From Triops longicaudatus (taxonomy: Eukaryota > Arthropoda > Branchiopoda > Notostraca > Triopsidae): a stretch of 64,000 nt of DNA. Shown here one piece after another: positions 33,307-44,740 of this stretch (positions are counted from its first letter, which is position 1; every line of letters starts with the position of its first letter). Below the pieces are notes generated by a model. It was not told where the DNA came from, searched no databases, and saw only the letters and a program-made list of their open reading frames with translations. The translations under genes and the position numbers were made by a program. The stretch is taken from assembly GCA_022885665.1 (NCBI GenBank), contig JAGQDJ010000147.1:62001-126000 (forward strand), given 5' to 3'.

Positions 33307-36300
33307 CTACAAAAACAAACGCAATTAGTACTGCTTTAACCAACTTTTATTTTGCTTGTAAGGCTTGTTCCTATGTAAAGCTGATACGAGCGTTACTAGA
33401 TAGAGATGCTGGAATGGTTGATGCCTGTTTTTGTGTCTATAACTGCTCAACGTTCAAACTCATCAATTAGCGTTCATACCCATTTATTCTCGCAATAATA
33501 TGTTAATTTTATGATAAGACTTCGATTTTCAATTATCTAGTTTTAAGTATACGCGTAAGAACCTTCGGGCATATAAACAAACCATTGGTTCGCGCTTGCG
33601 TCTGTAGTTCGTGGTGCATTCTAACTAGAATTCGCGGTTCCTAATGCTAACATCTATTTTTACCCCGAATTTTTCTTATTTCTTCAAAGTTTTCTCGTTT
33701 AACTTGATTGAACAAGCTCGACAGTTAAACATTATCCGTTACCAAGTAAAGCAATTAATTTGAGGCGCATGTGATTGGTGTGACCTATGTAAGCATAAAC
33801 AAGCTTCCAGGCGTAGCTTTCTCAAGCTTGTGTTCATATCTGCGTTTTGTGTTTTCGTCGCGATTTGCACGCTTACTATGTTCACTGAACCTTTCTACTA
33901 TTTACATGAGTCTTTTTTTCTTATTTAACTTAGTTTAACAAGTTTTATGACAATTTTAACGTAATAGTTCTAACAGATAATTACAAAAAAATGACACGTA
34001 CAAACTGTAGTAAATTGCAAATAAACCAGATATGGTAGCTTCTCCTGCATTACTTGCGCCTCTAGCAACTGTTTATAATTTGGACGAAAGTCCATATAGT
34101 CCAATTTCGTTCAACCAGAGGTTCTCCAAGCGTTATATAGCCAATTCTAAGGCGTTTTGTGTTATCCTTCTTCCAAAAATAAACCTTTTTCTAAATAAAC
34201 AAAAGTAAATAAGTTTCCTGTCACGCTTTCTGTTCTATTAACCCATCTAGTAACGCTAAGGCAAGCTAAAACATGGAATAAACCTATTAAGGCATATAAT
34301 TACTTGATAAATGGCCTCCTGGTGACAAATGCTCCGACGTGGAGGAGGGTCGTGGTGGTACGAGGCCAGTCATGATGCTCGTGCCACTAATTTGGTGACT
34401 GGGCCCTCTGTTGGCAGCCAACACGCCTAAGGCTTCTCTCTGAGGACTGATCGGTTCGGATTTGATTTTCAGCTGAATGGGCGAATGAGCCGAGGGTGGA
34501 CGTGGTGGGCCAGAGGGGGGTAGCAGGTGGGAAACCGCGGAGGTGTGGCCTATGTGGACGTGGCCGTGCAAACTGGTGGTGCCGGTGGTACTGGAAGGTG
34601 CCGTGGAAGAGGACGAAGAAGACCATGGTGAGTGCAACGCGGTTAGGTTCAGGTCAGCCGAGAGATTGAATTCGGTAGAGGGCGGACCGGAGGTCGACGA
34701 GGCAGCAGAAGACGAGTTGTTGGTGGTCTGGGAATAAGCAGGGTACAACGAGGCGATGGTTGGCGTTTGTAAAGACACTACTGGTGTGTTTAAAGTACTC
34801 CCGAGTCGTCCATTTCCCTTTAGAAAATAAATCATTAATTCCAAAACCATAACTAATAAATTTATAAATAAATAAAAAACTCTAATTTTAATGACGCTTA
34901 CTAACTAAACTCAAATATGCAAGAATTAGAAACTTTAGAAGTTCAGAAAAGCTTAAAAATATTAAATAATAAAAAAGTAAAATAGAAAAATAATAGTAAT
35001 AATAAAAAAATCGAGTGTTCTTATATGTAGGTGGAGGGCGGTAAAGTGACTTACTTCATGAGACACGGATAAACTCTGCGAACCAGGAATTACGACTCGT
35101 AAAGGCGGACGGTGGCCGGTGTGACTGCCGTGAATGGGCGATAAAGAGCGGCCCATTCCTTTGGGCGGGGGCGGGCTCTCGGGTAAAGGTGAGGGCGGTG
35201 CCGGGTAACCGTTGTTGTTGCTGCCCACTTCGAGTAAACCTGGAATTGAAGCTGAAATCAACCACCGTGTCATGAATATCGACTCTATTTTAATAGATTT
35301 ACTTTTAATTATCTGATTTTAAGCAAATTTATTTAAAATTAATTATCTGAAATTGATTTCGTAAGCTGAAATTAACTAATTTCATAAAATGGAGCTTTCC
35401 CTACGTATTCATAAAACGAAAGTGATTTTACCATCTGAAGGCGGTCGTGGGCTCAAGGAGTGGCCCATTTGCGGACTGGGGTGAAGCAAACTGGTAGCTG
35501 ATCCGTCGGTGTAAGCTGAGGACAATCCGTATGCCGATTGTGTCAAGGGAACCTGTTTAAACACATTCGAATTATCACAAATCGTTTTACTATTGGAAAA
35601 AATTCCTGATTTTTGGCTTAAGAATTTCCTGAACCTTGTACTCGTAAAGGAAGGGACAGTTTTCGGGTTTCTAATATTCGTTTCAGTAAGGAGACAAAAT
35701 TATTACCACGAAAACACGCTCTATAGATGCAGTGATTTTCTGGCTATCAAACGTGGTACTATGGGCTTCGAAAAAAAAAAAGAAAAATAAGGCTAAAAGT
35801 CCTTGAAAAGCAGAAGCTCTCCCAAGTGTGTGCTTCAGTCCAAATCGTACCGGACCGTCACTTGGACTTTTCAAGTCATCTACGAGTCCTTGTGCCTAAG
35901 TTTTTAAGGGATTGGTCTATCTTGTAAGCTACATCCAAAAAATATTTTTAATTACATTTTCGCGTACTATAGTAAGCGTGTCAAAGAAACATACTTCCGT
36001 TTCTTTTTAAGGATAACCACAAAGTTTTTATTTATTTTCTCGCACAAATTTTGCTACTTTCCCACGAAATTTTGTCTATTTGTAGTTCAATGTATTTGTT
36101 GAGCTCACGTTTTTTTTTCGGCGCTAAAGTAGTAGCAGTTTCTTGCTACGATTCCAAACGAACACGTCTCAACTGTTGGCGGTTACACGAAACACGCAGG
36201 AGTTCCCGCTCGCGTTCCAAGCCTGAACCGCGCGGTTCCCCACTTGGAAGCCAATTGAGCGCTGGCGTCAGACATGGCTCGATTTTCATTGTTACCTGAC

Positions 36301-38658
36301 TTACCCGAAAGCTTCTTGTGGTATATTTCCTCTGACTTAGGTAACATTTACTTGATAAAACAGTGTATAGTAACTCTTTCTACAGTTCGTTAACTCTTCC
36401 TTTGAAAGTGTTCAGAAATATCCCTCATAGTATTCATCTGGATTCCTTTAGACTCTAAAGTTTAGAGTTTTCCAAAGCGTCTTTGCATCACGACTGGCGC
36501 TGGCAGCGAAGCCGTCATGTTGAGGTGTTTGCTTAATGTGATTATTTTAGACTAAAGCTGTTGAGCTTGACTACAATTGACAGTTTAACGTCGTAAAACT
36601 GTTTACGCAAGTTAAAACTCGCTAAATAAGTGCGGAAAGAGAAGAAACAAAGGTGAGTTTTCCTATAGTTCATGTCGAAACGTACGGCCTTTCTCTACTA
36701 GCGCACCTAGTGTCCAGACCAGGAATTCTACTCTGGAAGAAGCTCAAAAGCAACGGTTTGTATCCTCCGTTTTTCTTGCATTCTTTTACAAGATTGAAAA
36801 ACTGTTATGTAATGTAGATTTACCCTATTTCCACCGTTCAAATGCTGCGTCCGCTGCATCATCATCTGGAACTCTTCGTCAATCTTGCTGTATTTGGCCT
36901 CCGTGCGTGGTGTCAAGGTGTAATCATTGGTATCGGCCTCTTCTCCTGGCGAGTCTGGACTGCATCCTCCGTTTTTGTGTTCTTTCTTGCTCAGCGCCTA
37001 TTTAAACCAAACCTTACTATTCTGCCGAGAACGTTCGATTAAAGAAGACTTGGACGAGATAGGAAGCACACGAAAAGAGAGGCATGCCAAGGCAAAATGT
37101 GAGGAAATCTACCTCGACAATGTCGTTGTTAGTTCTGGACTCGTGCGGTTCGTTATATTCGGTGTATTTAAGCAGCACTTTGTCCATATCGGTGGAGGCA
37201 TACTGGAAGAGTTTGTTGGAGGACGAGAAGATGATTAAAGCGATTTCGCAGTCGCACAGCACACTCAATTCGTACGCTTTTTTCATCAAACCAAACTTGC
37301 GCTTCGTAAAGGTCACCTACGGGGTTACCGAAGACACACACAGACAAAAAGAAAGAAAACAAACCAGAAAACAATCAAAATAACGCTTTGAAACATGCCG
37401 CTAATTCAAACATAAATGTGGTTAGTAATTCGGTTACTCTGCTTTACATCTTACATCATAACGCATTCAATACTATTGTTTGCAAATCTATGAAACCAAG
37501 CAAGTTGCTCAAAACAGACTTTTTCGGAGGAAATGTGACATTTTTCTTTTTCCCCGCCATTCACCTCAATAATGTTCTTGTTGGTGAGTGACTCATGGGG
37601 CTCGTTATATTCGGTGTATTTAAGCAGGACTTTATCCATGTCCGTGGAGGCGTACTGGTAAAGCTTGTTGGACGACGAGAAGATGATCAGAGCGATTTCA
37701 CAATCGCACAAAACGCTCAACTCGTACGCCTTCTTCATCACGCCGAATTTGCGCTTATTGAACGTAACCTACAGAGGGCCACCAAAATCTTGAAAACTCG
37801 TGACTCTTCAAATTCACCCCATTTACTTAACCCTTGTTGAGTTTCTAAAAAAAAATATCCTAACGTCTTAATATTTCTTACACTTATTCTTTCAAACCTG
37901 TAAGACGGGAAAACTAATTACATTAATTGAATTTCTTAAGAAAGTTCTCACCAAGATAACACATTAGCTAAACAGAATAAAAGCTTGCATCACCAAACAA
38001 AATAAATCCTGAAACACTTGGGGGAAATTAACATTTTATTACCAGGGAGACGAGAAAACTGGAATGTTTTCTTTTACTTAAAAAAAAGACTAAAAGTAGA
38101 TAAAGGGCTATAAAAAAGACGAAGAAAGACAAGAGAGCGAGATAGGTGGAGACGTAGTAAAAGCCAAACGGTTGGTGGCCGAAGATCGATGGTTGTCATG
38201 GAGATTCGCCCACCTGGATGACGTCACACCTGCTCTTCGCTCTTCTGCCTTCTCTTGCGTCGTCTGATAGCACGCCAACTCAAAAGATGACCGTGGCCTT
38301 TAAACGACACAACTCGAATATTAACTAACTAATGAATAATACACCAGAGTCGCTTTAAAACGAACTTTCGGCCATTATAGAGAATAATACCATAAAAATT
38401 TAAAACTTCTGAAGTACGTAAAAGTCCAGATAAAAAGCCAGATACAACAAACGTTGTAATATGCCAATGTTTTCAGTGAGTTATTAGAGATTTTGCTGTA
38501 TTCATGAATTTTCTATGTTCTAATAAAACTCTCATAATTTATTTCTCTTAGGGCAGAATAATGTTGTTTTAATAGGTAAAAGAAGACAATCGTGTCTGAC
38601 ATACCTGTCGGTTCCTTTCGTCCGTGATTCGCGAAATCTGAATCTTTTTGCGTCCCAT
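33197..38658 (-). CDS. Mef2: Myocyte enhancer factor 2 (MADS-box/MEF2 transcription factor)
   Basis: Nuclear transcription factor for muscle and other differentiation genes; it binds AT-rich MEF2 sites as a dimer. Minus-strand exons in order: 38605-38658, then 37565-37768 (2b) or 37113-37316 (2a), 36824-36997, 35432-35552, 35055-35239, 34304-34817 and 33197-33306. All junctions fit, giving 453 aa. The N-terminus MGRKKIQISRITDERNRQ plus exon 2 forms the MADS box and MEF2 domain to residue 86. Exon 3 encodes ALSKKEHKNGG...SKIDEEFQMMMQR. RPPLRVVIPGS, LNTPVVSLQTPTI, IKSEPISP (near residue 365, a phospho-dependent sumoylation motif) and the terminal KRTRLTEGW are all conserved MEF2 landmarks. The first exon has an upstream acceptor at 38704, so the 5' UTR starts further upstream. 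Confidence 0.96.
37113..37316 (-). other. Mef2: Mef2 alternative exon 2a (MADS box end + MEF2 domain)
   Basis: 204 nt, acceptor cccgtag, donor GAG|GTAGAT. It encodes VTFTKRKFGLMKKAYELSVL, then residues ending NEPHESRTNNDIVE, very close to the standard MEF2 exon of other animals. It lies nearer to exon 3. Confidence 0.95.
37565..37768 (-). other. Mef2: Mef2 alternative exon 2b (MADS box end + MEF2 domain)
   Basis: 204 nt, acceptor ctctgtag, donor GAG|GTGAAT. It is identical in length and phase to 2a and differs at seven of 68 residues: T22N, L28V, F55Y, R79L, N82K, D83N and V85I. The frame is open and both splice sites are intact, which argues against a dead copy. It lies 248 nt upstream of 2a in transcript order. 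Confidence 0.93.
38211..38232 (-). promoter_or_regulatory. E-box / CRE / E-box cluster in Mef2 intron 1
   Basis: CACCTG at 38211-38216, TGACGTCA at 38219-38226 and CACCTG at 38227-38232. Two E-boxes (CAGGTG on the gene strand) flank a perfect CRE in the intron after exon 1. E-boxes are binding sites for bHLH factors such as Twist and MyoD-type proteins, known Mef2 regulators. Function here is inferred. Confidence 0.45.
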
Positions 38659-38703
38659 GGTTTTTTACTGTTCGCACTGTCGTCCCTTTTTTGTCACCAG
38701 AAT

Positions 38704-41700
38704 CTGTAACCAAGAAAGGAAATCGTTAAATAATCCGTAGTGCAATTATGTTACACTTGAAAACGTCACAAAATAGCTCCAATAATTTTTCTCAATTTTT
38801 CTTACTATTCTTGAAAAGACATACGTATTCAAATGCATAAAGTGTCTTTTATTCAGGTAAGTATTGGCGGTATTGGTATTTTAATATTTTAATATTTCTG
38901 TTATTAGTGAAAAGTAACACATTCAAGAGCTTTACCACTTTCACTGCATATTAAGTTTTTCGATTTTAAGGAAGATGTAACAACAAGTATCTAATCTTTA
39001 CAAGCATACTTTTAAGGGGCGTAATTCTTATCTAGTAATTTTCTTAGCTCAAGTATGTTCCACTCTTGTAACACGAAAAGTAGTGAGGCAACCCAGGCCG
39101 GCCCTCTCAAGTATTTCCACCGTTCAGACACGGATTTTTCCTCTTTCCTACCCTTGCCTTTATATAAACACAATCATGGTCGTCCTAATCATTTACACGA
39201 CGCTAAACTGACTACCCCTTCCTCTTCAGGACAAATAGAGATAAAACATACTTTTAGTTTTTAAGGCCTTTAGTTTTTTAGAGTTTTTCCAAAGAAAAAT
39301 ATAAGAAAAATTTAAAATGACAGTTCAAAAGCCTATATTATTTCCTAATGAAATGAACTGTGTTAATAAACAAAAACTACAAACAGAGTAAAAAAAATTG
39401 TAGTTCCAAAATCTTCGGTTTCACTACAAAGGCAACAATGAGCTTTTGACAATGAAGAAAAACTGTAAAATACTACACATTGCAGTTCTGCTCGACATCG
39501 AAAGATTCGACCACCTTTTTACAAGTTCTCAATTTTCGTTTCTTTAATTTTTGTTACGCTTGCGTGCAGCGACTTTTGATCAGCCGAATTTAACCAAGTA
39601 AAGACTCTCGCTTTTTGCGCTCTCAGAACGTTGTACACAGCAACGGTAACATTCAAAACAGCGTTTTGTAGCTTGATAATCATATGCCGATAGCCGGGGC
39701 CACCACAAAAGGGAATTTAAAGGATTGGTTCAGCAAATACGAGCTTCAGAACCAATTACGTTGCTAGGCACTAGGTAAATAGGACGAAAAGTGTACCTAC
39801 ATTGAAAACCTCTTACACAACTGCAAATGGCAAGATGGAACATATTCTTAATTTCATAGCTCCGTTCCTTTTTCTCTTAAAACATTTTTTTTATTATTTT
39901 TCAGTTTACAGAAATAAGGTGAAGATCGCAGACGACGAAAAGAGCCTTTCGTCGGGGCTGAAGCTGACGGGGTTCAGCAACAGTTAGGTTGTTATGGAAA
40001 TCTAAGATGAAACGGAAGCTGGCTAAAAAGCAAGGGTGAGAAAGGGAGCAGAAAACGGGTGTCACACGACAGCCAGAATCCGGTCCACGTATACTTTACA
40101 CACAAAACACCATGTATACTTCGCGATACTGCAAGTACAGCAAAACCCCAAAATATGCTAACGAATCTTTGAATTGGAAAGTCAAAATCGAAATTTTTCT
40201 GGTGACAATTTATAAAATTGGTAATAAATCTTTGTTTTATCAAAAACATGTTTTAACAAAAATCAAAATGAATGTTGCCGACTAGGCCGACGATGCCCCC
40301 CTCAAATAATAAATAATAATAATAAAAACCATATATATTTTAATTATAAATTGCGCCTTCATCTCAGCTTTTAATTAGGAACTGGACAAGATTAACTGCA
40401 TTTTCACGCCGTTTTGATTGACTTTTACAAGATTAACAGTGTCTACTTGATATAGAAAATCTCTGTAAGAAGCTAAACACCACGGCTCATAAAGAAATCA
40501 AACAAAAGGCGAGTTAAAGGATCCTTCATTGCTCACAAAGAGCTAAATTAGCGTTAGGGCAAGGACGTAGAAGATATTAATAGCTTTTTCCTTCCCTACT
40601 GCTGCTTCGCAATCATGTTTTATTAAATTTCCATTGTTGTGAATCTCTGCTGATTTTGATATGTAAAGCCATTAGAATTGTAACTCGTTGCTTTTCTTTA
40701 CTTAATTGTTTCCTAGTACTTAAATATCCAAATTTAACATATTACTCGTAAAAGCCAAAATATTAGGATACTGTTGATAAAAACGGTAACTTTACTGTCA
40801 AAATTGAAAGACACGTAACATTTTCAGCGATCCAAAGTTATGCCATAAGTGCAAAAACTTGTCACATACGTTTCAAAAAGCAGAAATACGTTAATAAAAT
40901 TCGTCGCCCGTTGTAAAATTCGCAGATTTGTCAATATTTTGTGAATTATTGTTACTAAGTTTAATGTAGTTTTTTGTTTGTTTTAAATATTAAATTTAGA
41001 TCAAATAAAGTACTGTTATCACACAAAATTTTGCAATGTGCGTACAATTCCACAGAAATATGTCCATTACTAAAAAGTAGTTGAAAAGCCGTAAAAAATT
41101 TCTTTCTCGAATTCTCCGCAAACCAAAAGTTAATTTCACGCCGAAGCTTGTCAGAAGCAGTAATAACAGGCCTCCAAAGTACCGGCAAAGGAAGCAGCTT
41201 TGACTGGCTAGGAATCAATTCCAGACATTTCTGTCAGGGTTACTGAATACGAACACTCTTGAGCTCATGAACATGAGACCCACAAAGTCTAAGTAAACTT
41301 GAGAGAAGGTTGTTCGCTCCGTGTAAACTCGGGCTATGTGCACGGGAATTATCTTTCCATCAACGAAATTCCCAACTCAATCCCCAAGTTTGATCCTATC
41401 ACGAAATCCCCTAATACGTACCACTACCGAGGCACTGTATCCTACTGTACGTATCGACACCTTGGAAACTTCTCCAAGTACTGCACACACAGTACTTACA
41501 GTAATTAAACTAACCGTTTGAAAATGACGACACTTAAAAACTATTTTGAAGTGTGTACAAAACTGTGATTTCACATTGTCAAATTTTATTATTTTTTTAT
41601 TGCTTCCTAGTTGTGATTATTGTATAACTAAATACAGTCGATTCTTGTTATGACGAACTCAACTGAAAGAAAAAATATTCGCATTAGATGTCCTGTCATC

Positions 41701-44470
41701 TTGGATTTATTTTTATATTTACGTGATGTATTTCTATCGCAAGTTCTTTTTAAATTTTAGTCAATTCTTAAGTTTGTTTTCGTCAAGTAAAGCTAAGGTT
41801 TAAATTCTTCGTGTAATGTAATTAGACGCATTTCAGCATTGAGACGATTAGCTACTTACGAACAGAAAATACTAAAAAAACGACAGGAATAAAAATAAAA
41901 CGAAAAATGCCAAAACTCAGAGAAAAAGCTTTTCAACGATGGGTCTATTACACAAAGATTTCAAAGACATTCGCTTATGCAACTATAAGTACTCTGTAAT
42001 CCGTGTCTTAAGCCGTAACACCGTTATATCGCGTCTTTTCATAATTATGTAACTCCTTTTTGGCCAATACGTTGTTCTAAACCGTTGTTATAAACCTGCA
42101 CTGCCCGAAATTCTCACGTCTCCTCAACGTGACTGACAACCCTTTGCTTCCTGACTGTTCTTCACAACGCTAATTACTCTAAATTCTTACAGTTCCTCCA
42201 TTTTTTCAAGTCGTGAAAAAAATATAAAAAACTTCTTGGTTTTTATTTTTCTTAGATTTTTTTCTCCTTTTACGTTTTTCTGAAAAAAGGAAAATAATGC
42301 TTCAGAAGAAAAATGAATTATACCCTGAACGAGCCAATTACGAAAGCCATTATATATTTGCTAATCAAATTAAAAAAGGGAATAAACAGAAAGAAAAATC
42401 GAAAAAAATGGTTGCCTTTTTTAATTTCTTTCCAAGTCCCAAAATTTTCTTTTTTATTCACAAACCGACAAAGGGAAAGAAAACGGTGATATGCACTTGA
42501 CCCTTGACAGAAATCGATCTTCTCTTGACAGTTATCGGTCAATAATACTTCACTCCGTTGCCTTCCGAAATTACCTCTTCAAACCTCCTTTTTTCTTTTA
42601 GTGGCAACTTTTTCTTTTACTTATGTTCAACGGTACAGCTAAACAAACTTCTAACTGTACCTATTTCGAAAGGCAGAGGCTTTTTTTTAGAAGCGTAAGA
42701 AGTGAAACGAAATTCAATAAAATGTAATTCTTCTAACGTTATTTTTCATGTCTTATGTTCTACGAAGTTAGGTTTAATTACCTTATGTTCTAATTCACAT
42801 AGCCACCGTGATTCTTATAAACAAGAGCATGACTACGAAAACGATTTCTCCAATGCAGCTAAATAGTTTGTAAAATTATTGTGACAGTAAAGTTTGTTCA
42901 GTTTTTTTTTACGTGAAAACTACATCCATATTTCAAACAATAGATTGTTTAATTGAAACACTTTTTTAGTTAAAAAAAAACTCTTGGCAAAAGCGTTTGA
43001 AGAAGTTTCAACTCCTTTCGCATTTTTTAAAGAAAAACTTAGCTGGAAAACTCGTAATAGAATGTACTGGATTTGTTGCCTACAAAGTTCAAGTTAGGTC
43101 AACGAAATTTCAACAACGATATCAGCGAAACCAGCTCAATCGATGTTAAGAACTTTTATACATTCTTCTTTCTTATTCTTTTTGGAAAAGGACATGATGT
43201 CATGCAGAAAGAAGTTCATTATAAGCATTTATTAAAAAATTTAAAAAAATACTGTAGTGTTACAGATTTATTAATAAATATTTTAGAAAATCAGAAGCTT
43301 TTTACAATTTAGCTAACTTTACTGTCAATACATTTTTTGAAAAATGGCGTTAGTGGTAATTTTCCTCAATTTTATCCGAATTTCTTAAACATTTCTGAAC
43401 AGTATTTTTGCGACAAATCCAACTGAAATTTCACTTCAGACGAGCCAATCTAATATTCTACTGCTCTGAGAAAATTTCCGTAATTTCTGTCTATTTCTTA
43501 CATTTCTTCCAATTTAGACTGAAATTTTCACATTTCTTTGCACTGGACAGTATTTCTGACAAAAAAAGCTGCTTTTAACCGCAAGCTTAGACAAACGCTG
43601 CCGCCATTTTACTTATTTAAAAAATCCTTACACTTTGCAAAATTCCTTAAATTTCTCTACGAATTTGGCTATTCTTCGTCGACAGTATTGCTAAAAAAAC
43701 GATGCTCAAACAGTAAGATAAGAGAAACCACTCTCCTAACATTCTATTCCTTCTAAAAAATCCCACTACTTCCTCCTATTTCTTACATTTCGCCGAGTTC
43801 TTCAGATTTGTTCATCCTGCATCGTATTTCTCCCAAAAACTGCCAAAAATGGGCAACATTAAATACCCTCTTTGGCAATCTCCTATCATTGTAGTTCTTC
43901 ATTAGAATCCTATTATCTCGATTTTTTAATTCCCCCATAATACAACACCAATTTCCTCTTTTTGTACTTATTTTCTTCCCCAAAACCGCTCCAACGGCGC
44001 GTAAACAAACCTGATTTAATTTTCCACAATTCTTCTCCCTGGCCAGTATTTCTTCCAAAAAATCGCCTCAATTTCTAGTCAAAAGGCACTCGCCCGTAAG
44101 TTCTCCCCAAATCACAGTCTTTGCCGGTACTTGTTGCCTTTATGGTCACCAAAAGTTCTCTTTTTTTTTCAACAAAAAGCCGCCCTCGCTTTGAATAAAA
44201 CGGGCATATTCTGGGTCAAAAAGGGAGGATGGGTTTATTCCCGTGTTGGTTACCCGAAATAAAAGGGTGGCACGCAGAAATATATACACCAACACTAAAA
44301 ACTGCTCTGCACCAACACTTTTACCCGCCAGGGAGGTAATTGTTAAAAATAGGCTTTTGCTTGCGTCCAGTCCACTCCGTGAGTCTATCCTGCCACGAAT
44401 TACGTACGTACACCCGTTGCGCGAGTTCGGAATCCGTCAAAAAGTTTGGCCGTGTCTAAGTTGAGCCACG
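38704..44470. other. Upstream of Mef2 coding exons, no gene recognised
   Basis: AT-rich DNA with short open frames only. A pogo/Tigger-like terminal sequence (ACAGTCGATTCTTGTTATGA) lies near 41634. It is probably Mef2 5' intron or regulatory DNA. Confidence 0.4.
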
Positions 44471-44559
44471 GTGGCACGAGCCAAAAACGGGTTGTTCCAA
44501 AGAAAATGACTTCCAAAGCCAAGGAAAGGTGGGACAAAAATAACTCTCAACTTTGCCTT

Positions 44560-44740
44560 CTCCGACAACACTGTTCCTAGCCTCCACAAGATGCACGCAC
44601 ATGACGACGACGACGCCGGCGACGCGCGGCGCAACCCTACACCCACCTCCGAGCCTCAACCCGCGGCCCATTGGCTCACGCAGCCAGATGACGTCACCGA
44701 CCCTCCCACTTCCTACCCCCCGCCACCACCCCACCCCTCG
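44560..44740. promoter_or_regulatory. CpG-rich block with inverted CCAAT and CRE (possible promoter)
   Basis: A GC-rich island in AT-rich surroundings, with CpG-dense DNA at 44600-44635, ATTGG (CCAAT on the minus strand) at 44670-44674 and a perfect CRE TGACGTCA at 44689-44696. The orientation of CCAAT would suit a minus-strand promoter such as a distal Mef2 start. No transcript evidence. Confidence 0.35.

Noticed and set aside
33780..33880. Extra Mef2 exon in the last intron
   Set aside because: No open frame with splice sites; exon 6 and exon 7 join in phase directly.
34287..34303. Mef2 ending at the TAA at 34287
   Set aside because: The next exon at 33197-33306 is in phase and encodes the conserved MEF2 tail.
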